Below are positions 1 to 9,079 of a stretch of 23,932 nt of DNA, piece by piece. The position numbers and the translations under genes were made by a program. Every line of letters starts with the position of its first letter. Position 1 is the first letter of the stretch. The notes under the pieces were generated by a model. The model was given only the letters and a program-made list of their open reading frames with translations. It made no database searches and was not told the origin of the DNA. The DNA is from Diaporthe sp. PMI_573 (lineage: Eukaryota > Ascomycota > Sordariomycetes > Diaporthales > Diaporthaceae), in the NCBI GenBank assembly GCA_021399435.1, contig JAJTUP010000198.1, forward strand, positions 1 through 23,932, given 5' to 3'.

Positions 1-72
1 ATTAAACTTAATAATAATAAAAAAGAATAAAAAATAGAAAAAATCCTTAATTCCAGAATATATAATGCCAAC
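1..72. repeat. end of an AT-rich RIP-mutated repeat (second copy near 12.4 kb)
   Basis: The first ~72 bases align by eye, in the same orientation, with about 12384-12457. Both start attaaactta, run through A-rich tracts and end in a ttc(c/t)agaat(a/c)tataat-like segment. Most substitutions I can see are transitions, as expected between two RIP-mutated copies. Similarity stops at about base 72, so this looks like a shared element boundary with the rest of the copy lying left of the window. Confidence 0.5.
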
Positions 73-1350
73 ACTAAATACCTAGTTAAATAAAAGAACT
101 ATAATAATAAAGACAACACCTAGAAACCCTTTAAAAACCTAATAAACTACCAATAGATACTACAAGACTTTTAAAATTAACAAGAAAATTAGCAAAGATC
201 CCTAGACTATCTAGATCTAAACCTAAAAAATACTAATTAAAGATTCCCGCGGCTCTAAAAGACCGTATATTAGTAATAACCCGAGCCTCTTCCTCCTAAC
301 AATAATACTTTAACTTAGCGTCCTCCTTATCTAACAATTAAATACTACAACAAAATAACTCAAAAGATTACTCCTTAGCTTAATACTTTTGGTAATATAA
401 ATAGGCTAAGCAGCCTATAGTAATTTATAGCTTTATCTAAAACAAAAATAACTCCTTTTTAGCATTAATCTCTTCCTTCTCTAAACACTCTTACTTAGAC
501 AGTAAGCATTTTACTATAGAAGTTAGCAAAGAACTTAAATAGAAAAAAAAAAGAAACCTATAAAAAGCAGCCATATTATTCCTATTACAAGACTTCCCGA
601 AACAAATATACTTGCCATACCGCGAGAACTTAAAGGTAAAACAATAGACATAATTTACCTTAAAATAATAAAAACAAGGTATAGTCTTAAAAACAACACC
701 TTTCTAGTTAATAAAATCAGTAAGGGCAGCTTGTTTATTAGACTTCTTTTAAGTCTTTTCAACCCAACCTCAGGTAATACATAACAACATAGTAGAAACA
801 AAAATGCATAAAGGAAAGCATGGAAAATATAAAGGAAGCAAGATAAGAAACTTACTCGAAATCTTTAAAGATAAAAATATAAGAAAGAAGAAAAATAATG
901 TTATAACCCTAATAGAAATAGAACCAACAGTTAGTTCTACAAAGAAACAACCCCACTAGGCCAGCATATTAGCCAAATAAATAGTATAAAAGACCAAGCC
1001 ACAAGTTATATAATTACTAATTAGATAAGGCAGAATTAATTAAAGCAATAATTAATCCTAGTAATCTAATACTATAAAGCGCCAGAAGTAACCAACACTC
1101 TAGGTACTCTCCTATACTAAATTACCAGGAGCAACCAATACTTCCAGCAAGCCTTACTAAAGAGATAGACATATAAGGACACACTTGTTACTAGATAGCT
1201 AGATAACATAGGCAGCTCTTTAGTAGTTAATCTAAGTATTTATTTTAAATAGCTTTTATTAGCTTGTAATTATTATTAGAAACCCCATTACTTAGTTAAC
1301 TACCTTATTATATATTTTAGACATAAACCCCAATCCACGGTTTAGAGGAC
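73..1350. other. RIP-type AT-rich block, no recognisable gene
   Basis: The sequence is rich in TA dinucleotides and poor in TG and CA, with dense TAA/TAG in all frames and no frame of 60 codons. That is the composition of ascomycete repeats mutated by RIP. It is presumably one or more dead transposons, but I could not identify a domain in any frame. AT richness declines from ~1320. Confidence 0.6.
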
Positions 1351-2365
1351 CCAGGAAACCTTAATCATCACACCAAGCCTACAAGCATCAAGAGATCGAC
1401 GAGTTAAGGTAGATTAACAGAAACAATCATCTAGCGGATACTATAACAAAAGCATTACTAAACAAGGCCCTATAACAACTAGTTAACTACAACAAGTTAA
1501 CTATACGGGTTGATGGTTTCGTAAAGCAAGGTAACTTGTATAACTAAAAGACTGTCAGAAGTCAAAGTCAATTAGAAGTCACTCAAATGTCAGCCTCACA
1601 AGACTCAGCAGACAAAAAGGGCAAAAGTTCAGATTATCCTTATATCGGTTACCTGCATCTTACCTTAAGAGACTGCACAGTTAGCCTTCAATCAGAGTTA
1701 CATTCCTCCTAAGGGCAAACCTTGTAGCTAAGATTGGTTACATAAGTGCCTACACCACGGGGGTTGGAAAGTACGTATATTATCCACCATTACACGGGCA
1801 CTTTAAGGTTGCCAGCCTGTATTTAATGGGCGTCCCCAGTTAGATTTCATAGTCTAACACCTGCACACCGAAAGTTTGAGAGTTGTACTACAAGCTATAT
1901 TCTATCATACACAACAACATCAATCTTCTTAACAAGCAACTGGTATTGGCATGTTCAACTGTCAACTACTACACCACCTCTTCTTCTTCATGTATGCCTA
2001 GGTCTTGTGGCCTCAGCGAAGAGGGCTTTTCTTGTTGAGGTTCGGTTGAGTCGGTCAATCTGGAGGCAGGTCAATTAGCGAAGTCAGGTGGGCCAGCTGG
2101 CGCCGGCCCGGCCCGGTCCGTCCAGGTCCAATCCAGGTGTTCGTTCAATCTCATGAACGGTGGGCTGGCGCTCCACGAAATGCATTGAAAACAATTCACT
2201 TATATAGTGAAAACCAGTTTTTCAAGGCACCAGGATTGACGGAATCGGGACGTTTGTATGGGCAAACGGGTGTGTTCATCCCAACTCTGGAAAAGCACCA
2301 GCCACCCAAAGACGCACGGACCAGGCGACCCCGATGACGGAAACCGATTGGCAATGGTGCACTCA
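1351..2365. other. transition zone from AT-rich block to gene island, no gene recognised
   Basis: Composition rises from AT-rich to GC-rich, with a GC peak at about 2095-2135 built from repeated ggcc/cggcc motifs. Short open frames here have no recognisable features and overlap on both strands. I see no convincing gene, RNA or repeat unit. Confidence 0.5.
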
Positions 2366-2369
2366 TTTC

Positions 2370-2451
2370 GGCACCATGGCGCAACGGTGTGATTCCGCAC
2401 AAGGGCTAATTGGCAACCAGGGGATTGAGGGTTCGACTCGCCATGGGACCA
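2370..2451 (+). ncRNA. tRNA-like element (tRNA relic or tRNA-derived SINE)
   Basis: An A-box-like sequence TGGCGCAACGG lies at 2377-2387 and a B-box-like sequence GGTTCGACTC at 2430-2439. These are RNA polymerase III internal promoter elements in tRNA order. A T-run follows immediately (2453-2457), as a pol III terminator would. The putative acceptor strands 2370-2376 and 2444-2450 pair at five of seven positions, but the T-stem is poor and the D-loop is short. A competing 8-bp inverted repeat (ccatggcg at 2374-2381, cgccatgg at 2439-2446) exists. I could not assign an anticodon, so I call it a degenerate tRNA or tRNA-derived repeat, not a working tRNA gene. Confidence 0.4.
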
Positions 2452-2525
2452 ATTTTTGTTTTCTTTTGTTTTTCTCTTTCTTTCGGCTTTTGGAGCGAGC
2501 ATCAGCACAAATAAAAGACTGCCAG

Positions 2526-2737
2526 TGTTGATAGGTCCATAGTGAATAGTGGAGGTCACGTGACTAGCACGGGGCCGAACTATAAAGGGTTGTCGCCCTG
2601 CAGGCGTGGCTTCGCCACACCCTTCGAGGCGACAACCAACACACATCTAGACTTAATGGAATACCCATTCGGTCTGCACTCTCCTTTTCTCTTCGCTAAC
2701 ACTTCTTTCTATCGTATACGATAAAGCCCAACCAACA
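2526..2737 (+). mobile_element. possible solo LTR or LTR-like promoter segment
   Basis: The segment begins TGTTG and ends CAACA, a perfect 5-bp terminal inverted repeat of the TG...CA type seen on retrotransposon LTRs. Inside it are a palindromic GTCACGTGAC (2556-2565, E-box core), a TATAAA at 2581-2586 and, downstream, a strong hairpin and a CT-rich stretch, which fits LTR U3/R/U5. There is no matching 5-bp target duplication (gccag before, gaaga after), no primer-binding site after it and no partner LTR in the window. It could equally be an ordinary promoter. It starts ~75 bp beyond the tRNA-like element; Ty3-type elements are known to insert near tRNA genes. Confidence 0.3.
2588..2637. repeat. 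nested inverted repeat (strong hairpin)
   Basis: Outer arms ggttgtcgcc (2588-2597) and ggcgacaacc (2628-2637) are perfect 10-bp complements. A second stem, gtggc (2606-2610) with gccac (2614-2618), closes a 3-nt loop inside. The structure begins just after TATAAA and would sit near the 5' end of any transcript started there. Confidence 0.6.
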
Positions 2738-3013
2738 GAAGAAGAAAGAAGCAAGAAGAGAGGGCTACAAGCTTGAAGCAGGCAAAAGAGTTTCCCGCAG
2801 ATGCAAGAGAGAGACAAGCTTAAAGAGCAAAGAGGCAGGCACCTACACTGATAGCAAGGATGGAAGCGGTACTAACCAGTTTGTTTATGTTTCTTGACGA
2901 GCTCATTGTGTCTGGTAGGCGACGAAGATGACAAGTCTTGACGGAAGATAGGTCTGTGCGACGACTATCTCTACACTAAGCCGGATGGAAAGAGCCGAGT
3001 GTAGACAGGAGCC
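2738..3013. other. intergenic, nothing identified
   Basis: A purine-rich stretch (2738-2840, gaagaagaaag-type) is followed by normal-composition sequence up to the end of the broken gene on the minus strand. I found no reading frame or repeat. Confidence 0.4.
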
Positions 3014-3628
3014 TCAGTCTTGATTTCCTGGGGCCGCAGTACTGGCATCGGTATCATATATGCTGGAAGGCCAAGTGCCGTTTGTGGTATTGCCCGCTTT
3101 GGCTGCTAAAGCAGATTTGACAGCAAGCCAGATGGCATTCTCGACGCGATTAAGCTTGCGGTCCTAAGAGCTCTTGTGGTAAATGCCCTCTGCGATGATT
3201 AATGCTATGCTCTCAGCCACGATGGTAGCGGCGACAAAGGCCGCGTAGGGGTGGGAGGTGGAGACAGTGAGGGCAATGGCGTGGGTGGTGTGGGCTGCCA
3301 TGAGAGCCGGGTCTGGGTCATTCTTGTGCTATTTGAAGGCGCGGCCCACGCCGAGCATCGCCGTCCTGGCAGCAGCTTCGGTAGTCTTGAAGCGCATGGT
3401 CTGGGGGAGCGGTGGGTCTAAGGCCAGTCTTGGGTTTGCGTGGCGCAGGGTGTTGATGTTTTCAACTTTCTGGGGGCTCGCGGGCGTGGGCTGACGTAGA
3501 TGCGAGGCCTGGGGAGAGACGTTAAGAGCAGCATCTGCGGGTTGAGGGAACAATGTGGTGTACGAGGGTGGCAGATGGCCAGCCTGCGCCTTTGTCTTGT
3601 CAGATGGGGGCTCTGTATTGCCCGTCAT
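3014..3628 (-). pseudogene. unrecognised gene interrupted by two in-frame TAG codons
   Basis: From ATG at 3628 a single minus-strand frame reads 204 codons to a TGA at 3014-3016, broken only by TAG at 3329-3331 and TAG at 3164-3166. Both stops could have been CAG (Gln), a CpA-to-TpA change typical of RIP. The frame continues between and after them in normal-GC coding-like sequence. The N-terminal ~75 residues are Pro/Ala/Ser-rich and probably disordered. The middle (about residues 80-150) is Ala-rich and probably helical, with a hydrophobic stretch around AAFVAATIVAESIALIIAEG. I do not recognise the family. Alternatives are a real multi-exon gene whose introns remove the stops, or a chance frame. 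The plus-strand frames over it look like shadows. Confidence 0.5.
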
Positions 3629-4290
3629 TGTGCTGTTTTGGTGGTGCCGAAGGGATCAACAACGAAGAAGGATGGCTTAGCAACGCCAGAGTGGTGATAG
3701 TTGAGAGCAGATGTCTTGTGTCAAGTCCAATATTGTTTTCAGGTGCCTCCTCTTGTAGCAACCGTGGAAGGAACCTACCTACCTACCTAGCACTACCTAA
3801 GTCCCTAGGTACTTTACCGGACAGGTCAGCATTTGGGTAGTCTCGTTGAGCAGACGCAGACGCCATCCAAGTGTCTGGCAAGAGGCAAACATTCGCTTCA
3901 ACTAACTTTCAAGTACCGAGGTACCAAGCACCGTTAGTCCTCACCTATCACCTCGTGGTTTACGGGCCCGCTGCTGCTGGCTCTACGCCGGTGTTGAGTC
4001 GTGTGCAATGGCTCCGGACTGTACACCACTGATCCAACCGTGCACATGCAAGAGGACGTTAATAGAATTGAATGTAATAGCGGTCCTCCCACTGTGTATC
4101 GACGTCACACCAACTCAGCCATCATCCTGCAAGACAAACAAGCCTCGATTCTCTGGAGCACAATTCAAGAATGCAAAATATCCCTTGCAGGCTAATAAAT
4201 AGTAAAGTATTTAACTACAAACTAATAAGATATTATATATCTATAGAAGGAAGATATTACTAACTAAGGGCTTATTTATTTCGATATTAA
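3629..4290. other. intergenic with CCTA microsatellite and a small AT-rich patch
   Basis: About 3774-3792 contains a short run of CCTA-type tetranucleotide repeats. About 4190-4300, just beyond the stop of the large minus-strand gene, is a compact AT-rich patch that resembles the RIP blocks. It contains an AAATAAAT-type sequence on the minus strand (~4272-4279) that could serve as that gene's poly(A) signal. The small overlapping frames near 4000-4200 show no sign of being genes. Confidence 0.4.
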
Positions 4291-4356
4291 TACTAGGTAC
4301 CCCGCTGACCTGTTAGGGGCATCCTCTCTCTCATCGAGACCCCTAACTCATGAGAC

Positions 4357-7300
4357 CTAGAAGATCTCGCCGATATTTGAAAATGGGGCGTACCCTTGAC
4401 CTTGTACGGCCCAGTAGCCGGCCTCAGCATTGGTACCAGCCAACGGGACGGTCCATGTGTACGTGTACCCACTCTGGGATTGTTGCACGACACCGATGGG
4501 GTTCCATGTCCAGTCCGCATTAGCGGAAGAACTGGTAGTCCACGAGCCGGTATATTCGTAAAGGCTGCAGTAAAAGTCATTGCCTTCGACGAGGTAGCTG
4601 AAAACTCCCAAAGGCCCCTGGGGTGACTCGAGACTTCCCATCCTAATGGGCCACCCTTTGCGCTCAGAACCGGAAAGTTTGCCGCCGAGAAATAGCCGCA
4701 CAAATGCGTATGGGACCAGGACATCGACTTTGAAGGTAGCGGTGTCGCCATCCAGGGTGTATCCAAAATTGGTCATTGTACCGCTAAGCGAGAGGCTTTT
4801 CGTGCTCGCCGAGATCAGCCGGGAGCTGCCTCCACTGCCTGAAGCCAACCTCGTCCGTACCTCAAAGCTCAGACCGGAGGATCCAGGCTGGATCATGCCA
4901 ATAGTAGCCCGGGTCAATGACGATGGCAATTCCAGTATCAGTGCGCCGTCTTGATAAACCGCGTAGCCAAGAGCATTCCCGACTGGCGACCAGGTCAGGG
5001 TGACGGAGCTATAGTCCGAAAAGGAGACGGCCGCGTCGCTTGGAAGACCAGCAACGTAGTCGCCAGTAGCTTTGGCCGGGTCAGCGATGAGAGGCTTGCC
5101 ACCTGGGACAGCGGCCATGAATGTTGTCATATACGCATCGTTGGGCAGGTTATCGTATGGGTTCGGGTTGTCGTCGTCGGTGATCTCGACAAGACCCGCA
5201 TGGCGGGATTTGGCGAGAGCAGCGACCTCCTCAATCTTATCCTGCGGGACCCTATAGATGATATGCCAGAGCTTTCGAGGGTCTTTTGGCGTCCAGTCAT
5301 TCGGCACATAGCTGTTCTGGTAGGCCTCATAGCTATTCTCGAACGTCATCAGCGCATCCATGGTGTCTTCGTAACAAGAGGCTATCGGCGAGCCCGGGTT
5401 TAGTACGGTGAATGCGCCGGGGTATTTTCGCTTCGTGTAGTTGTTGATGTACGCGTATAGGTCTGAGTAGACGTTGCCGGGACCACATTCGGGCCAGCCT
5501 TCATCGAAGAAGATACCGCCGATACTAGAACCATACAGCTCGTACCACTTATCGATGTCTTGTTCGATCTGGGAGGCCCAGTCGCCCAAGTCATTCGAAC
5601 CAAGTCGAGTTGTAAACTTTTGTTGACTGACGCCAAGGTACCCCGTCCGAACATAGCCGATGATCTTCTTGCCTGAGCTCGCGGCTTGATCAATCACCGA
5701 CTTCCAGGCGTCCTCCACAATATAGTCTGGGCCGTTCAAAACATTCGCAACTAACACGCTAACCTTCCCGGTGTCGTATGTTAAAAGACGTGCCCACGCA
5801 GCTGGGTCTCCGAGGGGGTTAATGTACGATGCAATGGCGATCTGCGGACCTGCATTCTGCGGATCTGGATTCTGCGTATCTGAATTCCAGGAATCGTATT
5901 GATCCAGATATTCCGAGGGGAATGACGAGGCGGGCGCAAATCCATCACCGAGAGTCACCGTGGCGTCAGTGGTGAAGTCCTCGTCCAGACTGCATGCGTC
6001 GTCCGCCTGCCAAGACAAGGCGTCCACCGCAGCAGAATTGATGATGGTGGCTGTCCCGTCATCTCCAAAGGCCCATAGATCGCCAATGACGACTTCACCC
6101 CTGTCGTTTCCTGGCGTCTCAAGCCTGTCGGGCGGCGAAGGCGCGAGAGGAAGGTGAGGGTAAATGTTTCCCAGCGCCTTTTGCACGTACCTCGCCATGG
6201 CGTAGAGTGCGAGGTTGTCGGAATTTTGTACCACCCAGTCGCCCGTCTCCTTTCCGAATCGCGAAAGTGCTTTGACGAGCTGAGGCCCGTAGGCCTTGTA
6301 CATCTTCCAAATGATTTCCGCCTCGTCATCTCCGCTGGCTTTTGATTCCACCCAGAGCCGCACGTCCGTGACATGTCTATTGGAGCCATATTGTCCGGCC
6401 TTGGAAACCCAGTTGATGTGAAGGAGCTCGTGAATCCAAGTTCGCGCTGCCGCTCAGTCATCAGTATATAGGTAGCCAACATTTCCAACTACATAGAGGA
6501 ACCTAAACAAATACAAATAGTCGATATAGGTAGCCAGCAAGGTAGGAGAGGCTGAAGACCGCACGGTAGGGTAAAGTTTACCTTTATTGGGAATATAGTT
6601 GCCCAAATCGAGCCACCATTCTTCTCCCATGCTCTTGTCACCGCCGTTCTTCATCATGACATCTAGATCCATAGATGCAAAGTATAGCGGGCAAAAGTTG
6701 ATGCGAGCAATACCGCTGCTCGGGTCGTTGTTGGTGGTGTACGCGTGGACCTTACTTCCTCCGCCACAGGGGCATTTCTTACTGGGATCATCGCAGCGAA
6801 CGTGAAGTTTCCAGTCGAATGGGGTCGTGATGTAGCCAGGCTGAATCGTAGCCAGGTTTCGGTAAATACGTGCAACAACGCCAGTGTTAGCGTGTCTTTT
6901 CTCTTCAATATCTCTGTCAGGGAAACAATTTGCAGTGGAATTGGGGTTACATATCTTTAATGGCGCCTTGTTGGTTCTGGTTTAGGCCTGGTGGTCCTAG
7001 GAACTCCACTGCCGAGGCCTCGTTGAAGTTGATCGAGTTTGCTTCCTTGTAGAGTAGATTCATGATCTTCCATGACTGCTGCCAGCCCGCGTAGATCATC
7101 TGACGTTCAAGAACGTCGCATCCGTTCCAGTTCACTAGTTTAGTGGCTAGATCGGTCACATTTCCGTCAAAAGTAGACATGTCGTACCCGCTGATGGACA
7201 GGGCGGCGGTGAAGTCCTCCACTGCTTGCGCGACGCTGATCTCATCTGCGCGCCCATCGAGTGTCTTCCTAGGCTGGCTCTCCCCGTTCTCATAGGTGGA

Positions 7301-7384
7301 GTCAGTCGGGTGCTGTGGCAGAGCCGCTGCGACACCAAGCAATCTATGCAGGCTGGTAGCAAAGAGGGCCCAGGATGCCTTCAT
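4357..7384 (-). CDS. secreted M35-like metallopeptidase fused to a spherulin-4 (GH135-like) domain
   Basis: Proposed exons are 7384-6951, 6913-6582 and 6446-4357, joining in frame to ~951 aa. The start at 7384 gives a signal peptide (MKASWALFATSLHRLLGVAA, then ALPQ). Residues ~20-345 form a zincin: RCDDP and NFCPLYF precede the HELLH motif at 261-265, and NSDN with Asp332 fits the third zinc ligand of aspzincins. Residues ~457-702 match the spherulation-specific family 4. The family member Sph3 is a GH135 glycosidase acting on galactosaminogalactan; FFDEGW (Asp570, Glu571) and the Glu in MTFEN (625) sit where its acidic catalytic residues would. Residues ~720-795 resemble a fibronectin-III fold, followed by an aromatic-rich tail. 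Intron 2 (6447-6581, 135 bp, GTAAAC...CAG, phase 1) is clear. Intron 1 (6914-6950) is only 37 bp; an acceptor at 6896 (55 bp) also keeps frame. The substrate of neither catalytic domain can be told from here. Confidence 0.88.
5846..5890 (-). repeat. three 15-bp tandem units encoding a pentapeptide linker repeat
   Basis: Three consecutive 15-base units (5846-5860, 5861-5875, 5876-5890) encode, on the minus strand, WNSDT, QNPDP and QNAGP. This forms a short flexible linker between the peptidase region and the spherulin-4 domain. Such a coding minisatellite can vary in copy number between strains. Confidence 0.6.
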
Positions 7385-7490
7385 GGTGTTGAGCGCGGAG
7401 ACGGCGAATTTACGTGAATATATTAGGAAATGACAGAAACCAGAGTGTGGCCAGCTCCAAGCCATTAACGGAGACATGTGCGGACTGCTG

Positions 7491-7809
7491 TGGAATATAT
7501 ATATCTATCTCTCGACCTAGGTATGTGCTCTGCCGCAACGCTGTGTCTCTTGGTGCGAGTGGGCCCTCTAGGGACAGCTGACAGCTTTGGACCGATACTG
7601 AAGGCCTCAACAGGATGATAACCCTTGGCTAAAGCTTTTACTTTGTCCGATAGGTGGATATATCTATCTCTCCACATAGGTATATGTTCTGCCGCAGGGC
7701 TGCATCTCTTAGTGCCAGTGCACCCTCTAGGGACAGCTGACAGCCTCGGATTGATGCCGAGGGCCTCGCCAGGATGATGGCCCTCGACCAAAGCTTTCGC
7801 TTTGTCTGG
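7491..7809. repeat. tandem duplication (~155-160 bp x 2) upstream of the peptidase-spherulin gene
   Basis: Copy 1 (about 7491-7650) and copy 2 (about 7655-7809) align end to end, from tgga/tatatctatctct to ctttgtc. They are roughly four-fifths identical by eye, and most differences are transitions. A 21-bp core starting ccctctagggacagctgaca is identical in both. The array begins ~107 bp upstream of the start codon of the minus-strand gene, so it lies in its probable promoter. Both copies stay open in one minus-strand frame (7465-7878), but I take that as a by-product of the repeat and not a gene. Confidence 0.75.
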
Positions 7810-7879
7810 TACAGTTAGGAGATAAAAGTCCCGCCACACTCCGCACCAGGTTTGTACCCGCTGAATCACGTACTTCACT

Positions 7880-8408
7880 TAACGTTTACAACCTACAAGA
7901 ATTTCCTTTTGCTTAGTGACCTATATTAATCAATTTAGAATTTAACGCTCTATCTGATAATATGAACATTATATCCCCTGACATCAGTTTCCTGTTCCCA
8001 TGTCACCCACTTTGTTGTATGTAGGCACCCCTGCCCGGGGGGGACTGACTCGGATACCGTAGAATGTGCTCTAGCCGGCAACCGCTAACAACCAACCGCA
8101 TAATCCTATTGCAATAGAAAGGATCCTGGCTGGCGTGTTTGTTAGACCATAGCGCTTTGTATGGAGGATGTGCTCGTTATTTTGGGGGCCAACCGACATC
8201 TTGTTGGCGCTAGAGATTAATCCTTTAGGACTCGGAGCGGGACGCTGAAAAAACGACCTATCGTAATACAGAGCATTTTAGTCGGGGAAACAATTGTCCG
8301 CCCCGCCTTCTCTAGTCTCAGGCTCTTTGCCTCAGGTACACTAAAGGCATCAGGTCATCCGGCTCTGGATTCTTCGCGTCCACCAGACCACACTCCACTG
8401 AGAACACT
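7880..8408. other. intergenic region between divergent genes
   Basis: This is shared upstream sequence for the minus-strand peptidase gene and the plus-strand small secreted-protein gene. The first ~100 bases are AT-rich and the rest is of normal composition with a G-run near 8035-8043. I see no clear TATA box or repeat. Confidence 0.4.
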
Positions 8409-8462
8409 ATGCCAAGGATTTCACGTGGCGACAGCGGAAGACCCTTACTGGGAAGAACATGA
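8409..8462 (+). promoter_or_regulatory. upstream ORF whose stop overlaps the main start codon
   Basis: ATG at 8409 opens a 17-codon frame that ends in TGA at 8460-8462. The main ATG is at 8459-8461, so stop and start share an ATGA overlap. In eukaryotic mRNAs such uORFs usually lower translation of the main frame or make it depend on leaky scanning or reinitiation. It acts only if the transcript starts upstream of 8409, which the sequence does not show. Confidence 0.4.
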
Positions 8463-9079
8463 ACCTTTCTATGGCATTCGCCCTTACAGCCTTCGTCGCT
8501 TTGAGCAAAGTCATGGGAGTCACAACATCATCATCTACCTACGGTATAATGGACTCCGGCGAGCTGTACCCTCAAGACTACGAAGATTGTACGGGGCCTA
8601 TGGTGGAAGTCTTCGAAAAGTCTACGTACCGGACCGAGTTTACGGCCGGCTCTCTGACTATCGTTCGCGGCTGGCCGAGCACCGGCGGCTTCTATATCCT
8701 GAGCTGCGACGGAGTCGAGCTTGAGTTCCTCGGCCTCGACCGCTTCGAGCCGACGCCACGGTCCCAGGATCCCGCGGAGGAGGATGCATTCTGCGCTAAG
8801 ATGCGCAGGCTCGGGCCACGTTGGTACCGTGACCTGGAGGCAGAAGCCGACGAGAGTCTCGGGGGTGGGTATCGAACCGACCGCGTGGTGAAGGCCTTTG
8901 GCTGGCCGGCCGATGGGGGCGTCTGGGCCCTGAAGATGCCAAAAATGGACTCTTATTTCAAGGGCATGTCAAGGATCCGAAATGCCTTTAGCATGGATGA
9001 AAGGTGTCGTCAGATTGAGAAGCTGGGTGGTGTATTTTACAGTGACCCGGCCAAATGCCCGGACCTAAACTTGGCATGA
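8459..9079 (+). CDS. small secreted protein with two internal repeats, function unknown
   Basis: An uninterrupted 206-codon frame starts with a signal peptide (residues ~1-20, MNLSMAFALTAFVALSKVMG). The mature part has five cysteines (44, 83, 112, 183, 200). It consists of two related halves. The first is RGWPSTGGFYIL (70-81), leading to C112-x5-LGPRWYRD (ending 125). The second is FGWPADGGVWAL (147-158), leading to C183-x5-LGGVFYSD (ending 196). The spacing from Cys to the final Asp is 13 residues in both. The small size, secretion signal and Cys content are effector-like, and it sits beside transposon-rich DNA as many fungal effectors do, but no activity can be inferred. It is convergent with the DUF3435 pseudogene. 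The start at 8459 is preferred because it gives the complete signal peptide; Met5 is a possible alternative. Confidence 0.8.
   Translation: MNLSMAFALTAFVALSKVMGVTTSSSTYGIMDSGELYPQDYEDCTGPMVEVFEKSTYRTEFTAGSLTIVRGWPSTGGFYILSCDGVELEFLGLDRFEPTPRSQDPAEEDAFCAKMRRLGPRWYRDLEAEADESLGGGYRTDRVVKAFGWPADGGVWALKMPKMDSYFKGMSRIRNAFSMDERCRQIEKLGGVFYSDPAKCPDLNLA

Noticed and set aside
2200..2646. 148-codon minus-strand frame across the tRNA-like region
   Set aside because: It reads antisense through the A/B boxes (NWSHGESNP-type peptide), a known kind of spurious translation of tRNA-like sequence; no domain or signal.
4293..4766. 157-codon minus-strand frame
   Set aside because: It overlaps the 3' end of the peptidase-spherulin exon in another frame, and the main frame has clear domain content.
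4951..5403. 150-codon plus-strand frame
   Set aside because: It is antisense to the spherulin-4 domain with no start context or domain; a shadow frame.
5955..6488. 177-codon minus-strand frame over the HELLH region
   Set aside because: It is out of frame with the metallopeptidase and runs through the 135-bp intron and its splice acceptor; composition is Arg/Thr-rich shadow sequence.
7465..7878. 137-codon minus-strand frame with an internal ~52-residue repeat
   Set aside because: The repeat follows from the ~155-bp DNA duplication, whose differences do not favour third codon positions by eye; no signal or known domain.
8425..8724. 99-codon plus-strand frame
   Set aside because: It overlaps the secreted-protein gene in another frame and is Arg/Tyr-rich shadow sequence without a signal peptide.
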